64,000 nt of DNA from positions 85,456 to 149,455 of the forward strand of contig DEAD01000016.1 in assembly GCA_002346645.1 (NCBI GenBank). The letters are read 5' to 3'. The position numbers and the translations under genes were made by a program. Below the pieces are notes generated by a model. That model saw only the letters and a program-made list of their open reading frames with translations. It did not search any database and had not been told where the DNA came from. Below are positions 1-7,854 of the stretch, in pieces (within the stretch, counting starts at the first letter, position 1; every line of letters starts with the position of its first letter). The stretch is from Dehalococcoidia bacterium UBA2991 (lineage in GTDB: Bacteria; Chloroflexota; Dehalococcoidia; Tepidiformales; Tepidiformaceae).

Positions 1-751
1 GGAGGCGATGCTCGTCTAATTGGGTCGCATTTCCAGTAAGGAAATGGTTTTTGAAATGACCAAAGGCGTTTTCTGACAGCCAAACAGGGCTTAGATCCGG
101 TACCCCCACAGCGCGCTGGAACCATTCTGTAACCAGAACCTCATCGTCAGAACGGCAATGGGGTCCCAGAAATATGTGTTCTCCTTCCTGGAACGAACAG
201 GAGCTTGGTAAAGAGCCCGGGGCATAACCTAGGACCTCTTGGTATCTCAAAGAGAGTCCGCCACTTGAATGGGCGATGTTGATAACTATGTTTCCGTAGT
301 GTTGGAAGCCGTAGGTTTCATTTGCGAAGTCGACGATTCGTTGCATAGCCGCCACAACGTTTGTTTGGGCCTCGAGGTCGTCGTTCATGCCACGTATGTC
401 GCAGCAAGTGCCTGTAGCGAGTGCCGGTTTCAACTGAGGGTTACCGGTCGGGGAGGTGGTTGCTGGCTCTGAAACCTCTACCTGGACCTCAACGGGAACG
501 GTAACGGTCACAAGGTTACTCCGCTCGTATCTGCCAGTGGCCCCTTCTGAAGTCATCTGAAGTGCGCTGCTGGTGGACCAGTTGCCCCCCTCTGGTCGTG
601 TGCTTAGGAATAGTGTGCCGTCGGATACGCGGCGCCATACTCCCACCTCGACGTTAGCGTTAGTTTCGATCGTTCTGGTGGCGGCAAATGCCCCCAGTGC
701 CCCGCCAATGGCGATAGCAGCTATCAAGGCAGCGATTACGGCGTTTTTCAC
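1..751 (-). CDS. Secreted/membrane-anchored protein, partial (runs off left edge)
   Basis: An open frame starts at GTG (751, read on the minus strand) with GGGAG about 7 bases upstream and stays open to base 1, so the C-terminus lies outside the window. Residues 1-24 form a hydrophobic signal or anchor segment (KNAVIAALIAAIAIGGALGA). It is followed by a region of the type VWRRVSDGTLFLSTRPEGG, which I recall as recurrent in secreted proteins of Dehalococcoidia/SAR202, and then a Val/Pro/Thr linker. The rest contains a CC pair and an 'IVDFANETYGFQHYG' helix. It may be a surface metallopeptidase-like or adhesion domain, but the diagnostic part is missing, so no function is assigned. It is transcribed divergently from the S-layer-like gene. 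Confidence 0.75.
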   Translation of the reverse strand, partial: MKNAVIAALIAAIAIGGALGAFAATRTIETNANVEVGVWRRVSDGTLFLSTRPEGGNWSTSSALQMTSEGATGRYERSNLVTVTVPVEVQVEVSEPATTSPTGNPQLKPALATGTCCDIRGMNDDLEAQTNVVAAMQRIVDFANETYGFQHYGNIVINIAHSSGGLSLRYQEVLGYAPGSLPSSCSFQEGEHIFLGPHCRSDDEVLVTEWFQRAVGVPDLSPVWLSENAFGHFKNHFLTGNATQLDEHRL

Positions 752-782
752 GGGTCTCCCTGTAATATGTCTGGTAACAGCA

Positions 783-799
783 TAGCGGTTGAACCGCTA
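783..799. promoter_or_regulatory. Perfect 8-1-8 palindrome, operator candidate
   Basis: TAGCGGTT-G-AACCGCTA is a perfect inverted repeat 32 bases upstream of the GTG at 751, in the space between two divergent surface-protein genes. A related half-site (TTAACCGC) recurs near 854-861. Size and symmetry suit a dimeric repressor site, but no regulator can be named. Confidence 0.4.
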
Positions 800-1112
800 A
801 TTCATGCAGTGTTATTGGCCTAGGGCGTCTTACTTTGCACTCACTGGTAACCTTTAACCGCATTTGGCGTTATAGCCCTTGACTACATGCGCGTAGGCGT
901 TCGTGGGCCTGCGTGCGTGGGTGGACAAGGTTGACCGTCGGCCATACGAATCGTAGGCTCACTTCAACTCTATCCGCTCAATGTTCCACGGAGTAAAGGA
1001 GGCCGCCTTCCCCCGCTGAGCGAGGCGCGCGCGCAGCCCTAACGGGTAACCGCGAGAGACGTAGACGCGAGGGTTTCACCACAGAAGCACGCATAGGGGA
1101 AGGCCCGGACCC

Positions 1113-1197
1113 GCCTGGAGCTTTGCGCCAGGCACTGGCGGCAGACGCGCGGGCGGCCCCACAGAGGTTGCGGAGCATTGCTTTGCAAACCGCCCGC
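1113..1197 (+). promoter_or_regulatory. Structured 5' leader upstream of the S-layer-like gene
   Basis: The 530-base gap 752-1281 holds no convincing gene. Its right half is very GC-rich and can fold. GCCTGG (1113-1118) pairs with CCAGGC (1128-1133) around a 9-base loop. GCGGGCGG (1149-1156) pairs perfectly with CCGCCCGC (1190-1197) around a 33-base interior. TCCGG/CCGGA form a further small hairpin near 1200-1216. Two interior segments resemble each other (GGAGC..TTTGC at 1117-1126 and 1172-1186). I could not fit it to any riboswitch family I know. It may be a stabilising or regulatory leader for a highly expressed surface protein. Confidence 0.4.
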
Positions 1198-1281
1198 AGA
1201 TCCGGGTGAGTCCGGAACACGACCAGCCCTTCGGGGCCCAAGACCGAACAAACTCAACACCCAACAAGAGGGGTACTTGAT

Positions 1282-3102
1282 TTGCAGAACAACCTAATTA
1301 GCGCAATCGCTGGCTGGAAGAGCGCTGCTCTGCTAGCGATTGTCGCCTTGGTGGCAACTGTCGCATTTAGCGGCGTTCTCACCAGCACAAAGACCGCGGA
1401 AGCGGCGACAGTAACGCTGGCAGCAGGTGCCACTACTGTTGATGCAGCGCCTGGTGATACCGTCCTGATTCAGGGTGGTAACCCAGATGGTTCAGGCGGC
1501 GTCAATAACGTAGCGATTATGAACTACGCTATTGGTGCTTCCAGCACGGCATCTGGTTCTTTCAATTCCGGCGGTGGACAGTCACTATCCTGTAGCGACT
1601 CGACCACGGGTCTGGCTTGTGACCAGGCTACCGCTGCGAACGTAGTTTCAGTAAAACTTGACATTCCTGCGACCTCGGCAGATGGCTACATCATCGTCAC
1701 TCGTACGGTGATCCTGCCTGTGGGCGGAACTAACGACACAGTCGTTATTACCGTTACCACTCAGCCGGCTCCGGCGAGCATGACGGCTACTGCTTCAGCA
1801 GCAACTATTTCTGCGGCTGTTGGCACGACGTCGACTATCACGGCCAATGTCAAGAACAACGCAGCTACTCCGGTCGGCATGAACGGCCAGACGCTGACAG
1901 TCTCAACGAACCTGGGCACTATTAGCTGCCCAGAGACAACCTCTGGTGGAGTCACGATCGCTGCGGCGACTAACGTGCAGCTCTGCCAGCTGTATACAAC
2001 TAACACCGGTGGCGCAGACGGCAACGCAGTTATTACCCTCACGGGTCAGGGCGTTGGCGGTACTGCAACAGTCACAATCACTCACGGCACACTGGGTTCA
2101 GTAACCTCCGCCGTAGTGATGTATGGCGCTGCTGCTAACGTCGCTTCGTCGATTTCTCAGTCTTCTGTTGAAATCGGTGGTTCGGTGTACGTCACGCTTA
2201 CCGTCACAGACGCAGCGGGTAATGCCGTTGCAGGTGCCCTGCCCGTCGCGGCAGCAGCGAATGCAATCGTTGCTCCGTCGACTGCTGCTGGTACTAACGC
2301 TGTGACCACAAGCTTCACGGCAAACCTTGACGTTGACGACGACGGCGTTGTGGACGCAGGCGTGGATATTCCTTCATGTACTGCCCACACCGACGGTGGC
2401 GAATTTGCTTCGACTGGTACTGACGCTAATGGTCAGTGTGTGGTCAAGGTAACTGCCCCGGCCGACAACGCTGGTACAGCGGCTGACGAGGCTGCTACCC
2501 GTGGCACGAACACACTCAACTTCGCGTTGGGTACGCTCACGGCTTCGGCCAACGTTACGGTTGCTGGTGCCGCTGCTAGCTTCACCAGTGATGCTCCCGC
2601 GAATGTGGACGCGCTTAGCGACACAACGATTACTGTCACGGTTCTAGACGATGAGGGTGTCCTCGTCGGCGCGACCGCTATCAACGTAATCATCGTCGCT
2701 GGTGACGGCATCGCCGAAGGTGCAGCAACGCTGGCTAATGCGACCACGGTGAATGGTGCTTCCACCTTCACCTACGCTGCTGGCTTGTCCGGTAGCAACG
2801 TCGTCTTCCGCGTAATTGCTGGGACCGGTGCCACTGCGGTTAGGGGAACTATCTCCGTCGCAATTGGTGCTCCAGCTGTTGCCCAGACGTGGTCCGCCAC
2901 GCTTGTTTCTGGCACACACAACCTTGTGTGGCTGGGTGCAGACGCTGCAGATCCTTCCACGGCCTCCACTGGCGTTTCCGCCATCTGGCAGTGGAACGGC
3001 ACGGGCTGGGACGGCTACTTCCCATCCGCCGCTGGCGTTCCGGGTGGCAACACCCTCACCTCGCTCAGCAACGGCAGCGCCTACTGGGTGATTGTCGACT
3101 AA
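1282..3102 (+). CDS. S-layer-like / Ig-like-repeat surface protein
   Basis: 606 residues from a TTG start with GAGGGG upstream. Residues 12-42 form a signal peptide (AALLAIVALVATVAFSGVL, cleavage probably after TAEA). The mature protein is extremely rich in Ala, Thr, Val, Gly and Ser with few Lys, and consists of beta-rich segments of Big/invasin-like type (for example SSVEIGGSVYVTLTVTDAAG around 293-312, and a further copy around 440-525). It has a calcium-binding-like DVDDDGVVDAG stretch near 355. The last 75 residues are a Trp-rich module (TWSATLVSGTHNLVWLG ... WQWNGTGWDGYFP) of a type common at the C-terminus of Chloroflexota surface proteins. It probably forms or decorates the cell surface layer and is encoded next to another surface protein. 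Confidence 0.75.
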   Translation: MQNNLISAIAGWKSAALLAIVALVATVAFSGVLTSTKTAEAATVTLAAGATTVDAAPGDTVLIQGGNPDGSGGVNNVAIMNYAIGASSTASGSFNSGGGQSLSCSDSTTGLACDQATAANVVSVKLDIPATSADGYIIVTRTVILPVGGTNDTVVITVTTQPAPASMTATASAATISAAVGTTSTITANVKNNAATPVGMNGQTLTVSTNLGTISCPETTSGGVTIAAATNVQLCQLYTTNTGGADGNAVITLTGQGVGGTATVTITHGTLGSVTSAVVMYGAAANVASSISQSSVEIGGSVYVTLTVTDAAGNAVAGALPVAAAANAIVAPSTAAGTNAVTTSFTANLDVDDDGVVDAGVDIPSCTAHTDGGEFASTGTDANGQCVVKVTAPADNAGTAADEAATRGTNTLNFALGTLTASANVTVAGAAASFTSDAPANVDALSDTTITVTVLDDEGVLVGATAINVIIVAGDGIAEGAATLANATTVNGASTFTYAAGLSGSNVVFRVIAGTGATAVRGTISVAIGAPAVAQTWSATLVSGTHNLVWLGADAADPSTASTGVSAIWQWNGTGWDGYFPSAAGVPGGNTLTSLSNGSAYWVIVD

Positions 3103-3104
3103 CA

Positions 3105-3190
3105 CTGTCCGTAACCGATCCCTACTCCCGTTTCCGCGTTTTGCGGGCCGGGGGTGGGGGGCCGGTTAGGGCTTTAGCCACAACGGACAG
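3105..3190 (+). other. Long-range nested inverted repeat between two surface-protein genes
   Basis: CTGTCCGT (3105-3112) pairs with ACGGACAG (3183-3190), and TAACCG (3112-3117) with CGGTTA (3163-3168). Inside lie a CCGC/GCGG hairpin near 3134-3146, a G-rich run and GGCTTTAGCC. The element fills almost the whole gap between the stop at 3102 and the next start at 3210, and has no clear U-tract. It could be an RNA-stabilising or processing structure that sets different levels of the two genes. Confidence 0.45.
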
Positions 3191-3209
3191 CTAGCAAGGA
3201 GCAAACGGA

Positions 3210-3812
3210 ATGACCAAAACTCTAAAGTGGCTTGGTGGGGGCATCGCAGCAGCTATGTTGCTTGGCCTCGCTGGCCTCTTCAGTGGAGAGGTGGCCGAGG
3301 CTCAGCCGTCTGGTCCGCCTCACCGCTTCGCCGGCACTGTCACTGTTGACGGTGAAGGTGCGGCTGCAGGCACATCGGTTGTCGCCATTGTCGACGGCGC
3401 ACAGTGTGGTGCCGCTACCGTCCTAACGGGCGCGAGTGGTTCTACATATGCTCTCGACGTTCCGGCTACCTGTGCATCCGCCGGTGATGCCGTTACATTC
3501 CAGGTCGGTGGCAGCGATGCTGCTGAGGCTGGAACATGGAGCGGCGGTGGATTCACCGGTCTCAACCTGACGGTTTCAACGGCCGTTCCGGAAGAGCCGG
3601 CAGAAGAAGCGAGTGCGGGCGATGATGCGGCTGCCGACGATCCGTCGGAGCCTGCCGAGCCTGATGAGGCCGAAGACGCCGGCGATCCCGCAGTGGGTGA
3701 CACCGGTACTGGTCTCGCAACCACCACGAGCACGTCACTTGGTGCAATCCTCGGTGTGATGGCCTTGGCCGTCATGCTCGGTGGTTACACCTATGCCCGC
3801 CGACGCAGCTAA
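3210..3812 (+). CDS. Small secreted protein with C-terminal membrane anchor
   Basis: 200 residues, ATG start with AAGGAG upstream. Residues 1-31 are a signal peptide (hydrophobic AAAMLLGLAGLFSGEVAEA). Residues 37-125 form a small beta-type domain (FAGTVTVDGEGAAAGTSVVAIVDG) with two Cys (about 66 and 88). Residues 130-155 are an acidic Pro/Glu/Asp/Ala linker. The end is GDTGTGLA, a hydrophobic helix (LGAILGVMALAVMLGGY) and YARRRS. That order (short motif, helix, Arg tail) is the layout of sortase or other C-terminal sorting signals, although the motif is not a canonical LPxTG. It lies just downstream of the S-layer-like gene and just before a terminator. Confidence 0.7.
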   Translation: MTKTLKWLGGGIAAAMLLGLAGLFSGEVAEAQPSGPPHRFAGTVTVDGEGAAAGTSVVAIVDGAQCGAATVLTGASGSTYALDVPATCASAGDAVTFQVGGSDAAEAGTWSGGGFTGLNLTVSTAVPEEPAEEASAGDDAAADDPSEPAEPDEAEDAGDPAVGDTGTGLATTTSTSLGAILGVMALAVMLGGYTYARRRS

Positions 3813-3840
3813 ATAGCAAACGTCGCAACGGGAAAAGACA

Positions 3841-3866
3841 AAAGGGGCCCTTCAAGGGCCCCTTTT
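3841..3866 (+). terminator. Rho-independent terminator
   Basis: AAAGGGGCCC (3841-3850), loop TTCAA, GGGCCCCTTTT (3856-3866): a 10-bp perfect stem whose A/T ends also make it usable from the other strand. It ends the surface-protein transcription unit. Confidence 0.9.
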
Positions 3867-3936
3867 GTGATCTCTCTGCTAAGAGATCGAAAGAACTACG
3901 CATTTTTGTGAGGGCGGAGCCACGTAAACTCAGCTT

Positions 3937-5382
3937 GTGGATCTTATTCTTGCCAATCGTGCGTTAGTCGACCACGAGACCCTTCCCGGAGAGGGCAAGG
4001 GCCTGGCTCCTGCTGTTGGGGGCCTGGTTGAAGCGGTACGGCCGATTCTCGTTCCTTGGGATGGGGTTGATGGGACCACTTGGATTGGCGCAGGTCGGGG
4101 AGCACAAGACCAGGCTTGGACAGATTCTGCCGGGTTGGAGTTACTTGAGACGGCGGCTGGTCCCATCCGACACCAGAGGATCTACTTAGGGGAGGCTGAC
4201 TGGCAGGGCTACTACTCGCAGGTTGCTAACGGTTTTTTTTGGCCTCTTTTGCATCTTGTTCGGGTGGATCTTCCCGACAAGGTGAATTACTACCCAACTC
4301 CAGCGCCACCTTCTGATGAGGCTTGGGAAGCCTTTAAACGTGTCAATCGTGCCTTTGGTGACGCGGCCCTGGCCGCAGGAGGGAGGACTTGTTGGGTACA
4401 GGACTATCAACTAGCCCTTGTTCCCTCCGTCCTTCGCGAGGGTGGGTTTTCGGGGCGAGTCGGTTTTTTTCTGCACACCCCCTTTCCTAGTCTTGGTGTT
4501 GCTGAGTCTGCATTGCCGTCACCAGCTCGAGCCCGCTTTTCTGAATGGCTCAGGGGTATTTTTTCTTCTGATTTGGTTGGTGTTCAGACGGAAGCCGATG
4601 CCGAACGGCTGCGTCAGGCTGGTGAACAGCTCTGTGGTGGGCGTGTGGACGGTCCGGATATTCGGGTTGATGGGCGACTGGTACGGATTGCGGCGTTTCC
4701 GGTTGGGATCGATACGGAAGACCTTTCTCGCCAAGTTTTAGGGAGTAGGCTTCCCAGCTCTGTTTCGGATAAGCGCCCCTTGCCCCTTGTGGTTGGTCTT
4801 GAGCGGGCGGATTACACCAAAGGCGTTCCTGAGCGGCTAGCGGCAGTGGGCGCGGCACTCGAAGAGGGAATGCGCTTCGCCTACGCGGGTTTTTCTGCCC
4901 CGACTCGCGCTGGAGTTCCTGCCTACGATGACCTTCAGGCTGAATGCGACCGGTTGGCTACAGGTATCTCCCGGTTGGCGGCGGAACGGAACCTACCTTT
5001 TATTCAAAGCCTCGAGACGCTTAGGTGGACAGAGGTACTTGCCCTTCTGCGGGAAGCGGCGGTGGTATTTACTGCTTCGCTGGCCGACGGGATGAACCTT
5101 GTGCCGCTGCAGGCGGCGGTAGCGCAGGCGTCTCGGCCCCTTGGGGAACGGGGTGTTGTTCTAGCTGGCTGCGATGCGGGGGTAGCTTCCGCTTATAAAG
5201 ACTTCAGAGAAGAGGGGCTGGTTACCTTCGATCCTCTTGATGCTGGAGCGGCGAGGAATGCTCTGGCGGAGGCTTTGAATGGCCGCCCTGGTCGCGTTGG
5301 TGACCGTCTTGTGGCGGCTATTCGCGAGCACGATGCTCATGCCTGGGGCCGGAACTTTTTGGCTGCATTGGACAACGCGTAA
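3937..5382 (+). CDS. otsA: Trehalose-6-phosphate synthase-like GT20 glycosyltransferase
   Basis: 481 residues, GTG start. It should transfer glucose from a nucleotide sugar to glucose-6-phosphate in the cytoplasm. Family motifs in order: GGLVEAV (about 28-34), VQDYQLALVP (154-163; family HDYxL), GFFLHTPFP (176-184), GLERADYTKGVPERL (Arg and Lys that bind the donor phosphates), and ADGMNLVPLQ. Odd: in the last motif the family's usual Lys-Glu after DGMNLVx is Leu-Gln, so a conserved donor-sugar contact differs and the exact donor or acceptor is uncertain (a glucosylglycerol-phosphate synthase is the main alternative). Its stop overlaps the start of otsB by one base (TAATG), which supports the trehalose assignment and translational coupling. 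Confidence 0.85.
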   Translation: MDLILANRALVDHETLPGEGKGLAPAVGGLVEAVRPILVPWDGVDGTTWIGAGRGAQDQAWTDSAGLELLETAAGPIRHQRIYLGEADWQGYYSQVANGFFWPLLHLVRVDLPDKVNYYPTPAPPSDEAWEAFKRVNRAFGDAALAAGGRTCWVQDYQLALVPSVLREGGFSGRVGFFLHTPFPSLGVAESALPSPARARFSEWLRGIFSSDLVGVQTEADAERLRQAGEQLCGGRVDGPDIRVDGRLVRIAAFPVGIDTEDLSRQVLGSRLPSSVSDKRPLPLVVGLERADYTKGVPERLAAVGAALEEGMRFAYAGFSAPTRAGVPAYDDLQAECDRLATGISRLAAERNLPFIQSLETLRWTEVLALLREAAVVFTASLADGMNLVPLQAAVAQASRPLGERGVVLAGCDAGVASAYKDFREEGLVTFDPLDAGAARNALAEALNGRPGRVGDRLVAAIREHDAHAWGRNFLAALDNA

Positions 5383-6170
5383 TGATTGATGCAGTGGTGC
5401 GGAAACGGCTTCGTGAGTTTGCAGACGGTTCCGCACCCTGGCTTATTGCAACAGATCTTGATGGAACTCTCGCCCCTATCGCTCTTCATCCAGGTGATGT
5501 TCAGCTTGGTGCTGCCACCCTGGAAACCCTGAGAGAGCTTTCTGAGTTAGCTCACGTGGCAATTGTTACAGGCCGTGATCTGGCTGCGGCGCGTGCTTTG
5601 GTGCCGGTGAACGGGGTGGAATTTGTAGCTAGCCACGGTAGCGAAGCTTCCTTCAGTGCGGCTGCTCTTCCTGCCTTCGCCCCAGTCTTGCTAGAACCCC
5701 TTGAAACGTTCGCCCGTAAAGTAGAAACCCAATTTTTAGGTGAGGCTTTGCATGTGGAGAGAAAGGCTTGTTCACTCGCTTTCCACTACAGAGCAAACCC
5801 TGTCCTTGCGCAACGACTCCGTGTGGCTTTGCAGGAGTTGCCAGAAGGTTTCTGTTTACAGCCTGGGCGGCGCGTTCTGGAAGTTTTGCCGGTGGGAGGG
5901 GGTAAGGACACCGCTGTTGCTGCTTTGGTAGAGCGCTTTCGGCCAGGTTCGGTGTTGGCATTGGGAGATGACCTAACCGATAAGGCAATGTTTCAGGCGG
6001 TGCACGCTTTACAAATTGAAGGTATCTCGGTTCTTGCGCTTGCTGTTGCGGGTGGCCAGGAGACGCCATTGGAGGTTGTGGAAGCTGGTGATCTGTTGGT
6101 CACCCAGCCAGAGGTTACTGAATTGCTCTCGTTTCTTGCTGCTGCCCTCGTAGATCCGTTTTTGGCCTGA
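5382..6170 (+). CDS. otsB: Trehalose-6-phosphate phosphatase (HAD family)
   Basis: 262 residues. HAD motif I is TDLDGTLAP (24-32; nucleophile D25, acid/base D27). Motif II region is HVAIVTGRD. A basic region QPGRRVLEVLPVGGGKDTAV carries the family Lys, and motif III is ALGDDLTDKAMF, near residue 192. It dephosphorylates trehalose-6-phosphate to trehalose, a compatible solute. The ATG overlaps the otsA stop, so the two form a coupled operon. Length and motif order are normal for the family. Confidence 0.9.
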   Translation: MIDAVVRKRLREFADGSAPWLIATDLDGTLAPIALHPGDVQLGAATLETLRELSELAHVAIVTGRDLAAARALVPVNGVEFVASHGSEASFSAAALPAFAPVLLEPLETFARKVETQFLGEALHVERKACSLAFHYRANPVLAQRLRVALQELPEGFCLQPGRRVLEVLPVGGGKDTAVAALVERFRPGSVLALGDDLTDKAMFQAVHALQIEGISVLALAVAGGQETPLEVVEAGDLLVTQPEVTELLSFLAAALVDPFLA

Positions 6171-6192
6171 TTGCCCCGGTATACTCGGCGGG

Positions 6193-6465
6193 ATGGAACT
6201 GCCACAGGATCCAAGGGATGGTCCCGACCAAACGCAGGATGCCTTCGATTTTGGGCAGGAAGCCCTGGGTTTGCCGCCCCTGCTTGCGCGTCAAATGCAG
6301 GAGGCTGCTGAGAGCTTGACGGAGATGGCCACTGAACAACGCCGCAACTTAGCAGTTGCAATGACCGCCGTAGGTGCGATGTGGGTGGCTCCAATAGTTG
6401 CAGCCAGACGCCGTCGCAGGAGACGGCGTCGACGGTCGTCACAGCCGGGTCGTGCCTCTTCATAA
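6193..6465 (+). CDS. Small Arg-rich protein of unknown function
   Basis: 90 residues, ATG start 22 bases after otsB. Acidic, Gln/Asp-rich N-terminus, an amphipathic helix (LLARQMQEAAESLTEMATEQRRN), one possible membrane helix (LAVAMTAVGAMWVAPIVAA, about 50-68), then a run of ten arginines. The polyarginine is encoded by a CGN/AGA-rich stretch (about 6408-6438). I do not recognise the family. The stop lies just before the likely start of the uracil-DNA glycosylase gene. It could be a small membrane protein with a basic cytoplasmic tail. Confidence 0.45.
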   Translation: MELPQDPRDGPDQTQDAFDFGQEALGLPPLLARQMQEAAESLTEMATEQRRNLAVAMTAVGAMWVAPIVAARRRRRRRRRRSSQPGRASS

Positions 6466-6469
6466 TGCA

Positions 6470-7144
6470 GTGACTGCTGAAGCCCTTAATGCTTTGAATC
6501 GTGAGATCGTTGAATGTCGGGCTTGTCCACGATTGGTAGCTTGGTGCGAGGAAGTGGCTCGGGAGAAACGAGCGGCTTACCGTGAATGGAACTACTGGGG
6601 TCGACCCGTGCCGGGCTTTGGGGATCCTCACGCTAAGGTCTATGTTGTTGGGCTAGCTCCTGCAGCACATGGTGGAAACCGTACCGGAAGGGTTTTTACC
6701 GGCGATCGTTCGGGAGATTGGGTATACGGAGCGCTGTGCCGAGCTGGCTATGCAAATCAAGAAACGAGCATAGATGTTGATGATGGCTTGCTCCTGACCG
6801 GGGCTTACATAGGTGCAATTGTGCGTTGCGCACCTCCCGATAACCGTCCTACTCGGGAAGAGCGGGCGGCATGCTTGCCCTATACAGAGAGAGAGTTGGG
6901 TTTGCTTGGTGGAGCACGGGTAGTTGTCGCTCTCGGTGCTTATGCTCATGACGCTGTTTCCGATCTTTTCGGCCTGCGACCCCGCCCTAAGTTTGGCCAT
7001 ATGGCTGAGGCTAAACTTCCTGAGGGCCTTACTTTGCTCGACTCCTATCACCCCAGCCAACGCAACACGTTCACGGGGAGGCTTACGCAGGAGATGTTCG
7101 ATGCGGTCTTCGCTCGGGCGCGTGAGATTGCTGACAGTTTCTAG
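6470..7144 (+). CDS. udgB: Uracil-DNA glycosylase, family 5 (UdgB type)
   Basis: About 224 residues from GTG 6470; an in-frame TTG at 6398 would add 24 residues overlapping the preceding gene, so I prefer 6470. It removes uracil, and in this family also hypoxanthine, from DNA. Motifs: iron-sulfur Cys pair in ECRACPRLV; motif A GLAPAAHGGNRTGRVFTGDRSGDW, where family 5 lacks the usual catalytic Asp and has Ala in GLAPAAHG; a third Cys in AIVRCAPPDNRPT; another in ERAACLP; and the C-terminal motif YHPSQRNTFTGRLT. The gene converges on rsmE with a four-base stop overlap (CTAG). Confidence 0.88.
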   Translation: MTAEALNALNREIVECRACPRLVAWCEEVAREKRAAYREWNYWGRPVPGFGDPHAKVYVVGLAPAAHGGNRTGRVFTGDRSGDWVYGALCRAGYANQETSIDVDDGLLLTGAYIGAIVRCAPPDNRPTREERAACLPYTERELGLLGGARVVVALGAYAHDAVSDLFGLRPRPKFGHMAEAKLPEGLTLLDSYHPSQRNTFTGRLTQEMFDAVFARAREIADSF

Positions 7145-7851
7145 CTACGGGCGAGGGCTACGGCCACCACGGCTGCAGTTTCAGTACGAAGTGTGTTCGG
7201 CCCAAGGGAAGCTACGAGGGCACCAGCTTGGGTTGCGGCTTCGATCTCTACTGTGCTGAATCCACCCTCAGGTCCCACGGCCACGGCTAAGGGTGCGTGT
7301 TTTGGAAGCTTGGCAGTAATATCGAACCAGGGCCTGCCTTCTTGGTGTGCGATCACAAGCGTGCCGGTCCACCCTTTCAGGGTTTCCTCGAAAGATAAGA
7401 CAGGGGTTATCACAGGTAAGTAAAGGCGGCCACATTGTTCTGCTGCCTCTACCGCGATGCGACGCCATCGATCATGCCGACCAAGCGACAGCTCCTTCCC
7501 TCGGGCTGAGTGTTCTGTGTTGATAGGGCGGAAGACATTTACACCCGCCTCCACGCACTTTTCGATAGCCCATTCCATCCTTTTGACCCGCACGTTGGCG
7601 CACCACACTTCGACTTCAGGGGTGGGTGGAGGCTCCTGCCTAACGGAGTCGTATACAGTTGCTATTACGCGGTCGTGTGATACGTTCTCGACCCTTGCTG
7701 GGTACTCGAGCCCATCTCCGGCAAACACAAGAAAAGCGTCACCGTCTCTCAGGCGTCGGGCTCCTGCTAGGTGTCGTGCCTGGCTCCCCTGAAGCTCGAG
7801 AGGTCCCGGTTGGACCCCTTTGGAAACGCAGATGCGTGGTAAGCCATTCAT
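7141..7851 (-). CDS. rsmE: 16S rRNA (uracil-1498-N3)-methyltransferase
   Basis: 236 residues. It methylates U1498 of 16S rRNA with SAM. The N-terminal PUA-like part reads QGSQARHLAGARRLRDGD (family H-x-x-x-V-L-R-x-x-x-G-D). The C-terminal SPOUT knot carries VAVGPEGGFSTVEIEAA and LGPNTLRTETAAVVAVA, the SAM-binding signature (LGxxILRxETA). It is the third gene of a dnaJ-prmA-rsmE cluster, 3 bases after prmA. This order is common in bacteria. Confidence 0.92.
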   Translation of the reverse strand: MNGLPRICVSKGVQPGPLELQGSQARHLAGARRLRDGDAFLVFAGDGLEYPARVENVSHDRVIATVYDSVRQEPPPTPEVEVWCANVRVKRMEWAIEKCVEAGVNVFRPINTEHSARGKELSLGRHDRWRRIAVEAAEQCGRLYLPVITPVLSFEETLKGWTGTLVIAHQEGRPWFDITAKLPKHAPLAVAVGPEGGFSTVEIEAATQAGALVASLGPNTLRTETAAVVAVALARS

Positions 7852-7854
7852 CTT

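Noticed and set aside
1100..1215. c-di-GMP-I, cobalamin or RNase P-like RNA
   Set aside because: Short conserved words (GCAAAGC on the minus strand, GGGAAGGC) occur, but order and pairing do not fit any of these models.
978..1267. Three overlapping minus-strand open frames in the GC-rich leader
   Set aside because: No ribosome site, no recognisable protein, and they overlap each other in several frames; they follow from the high GC content.
1761..3105. Long minus-strand frames opposite the S-layer-like gene
   Set aside because: Shadows of the biased Ala/Thr/Val codons on the plus strand.
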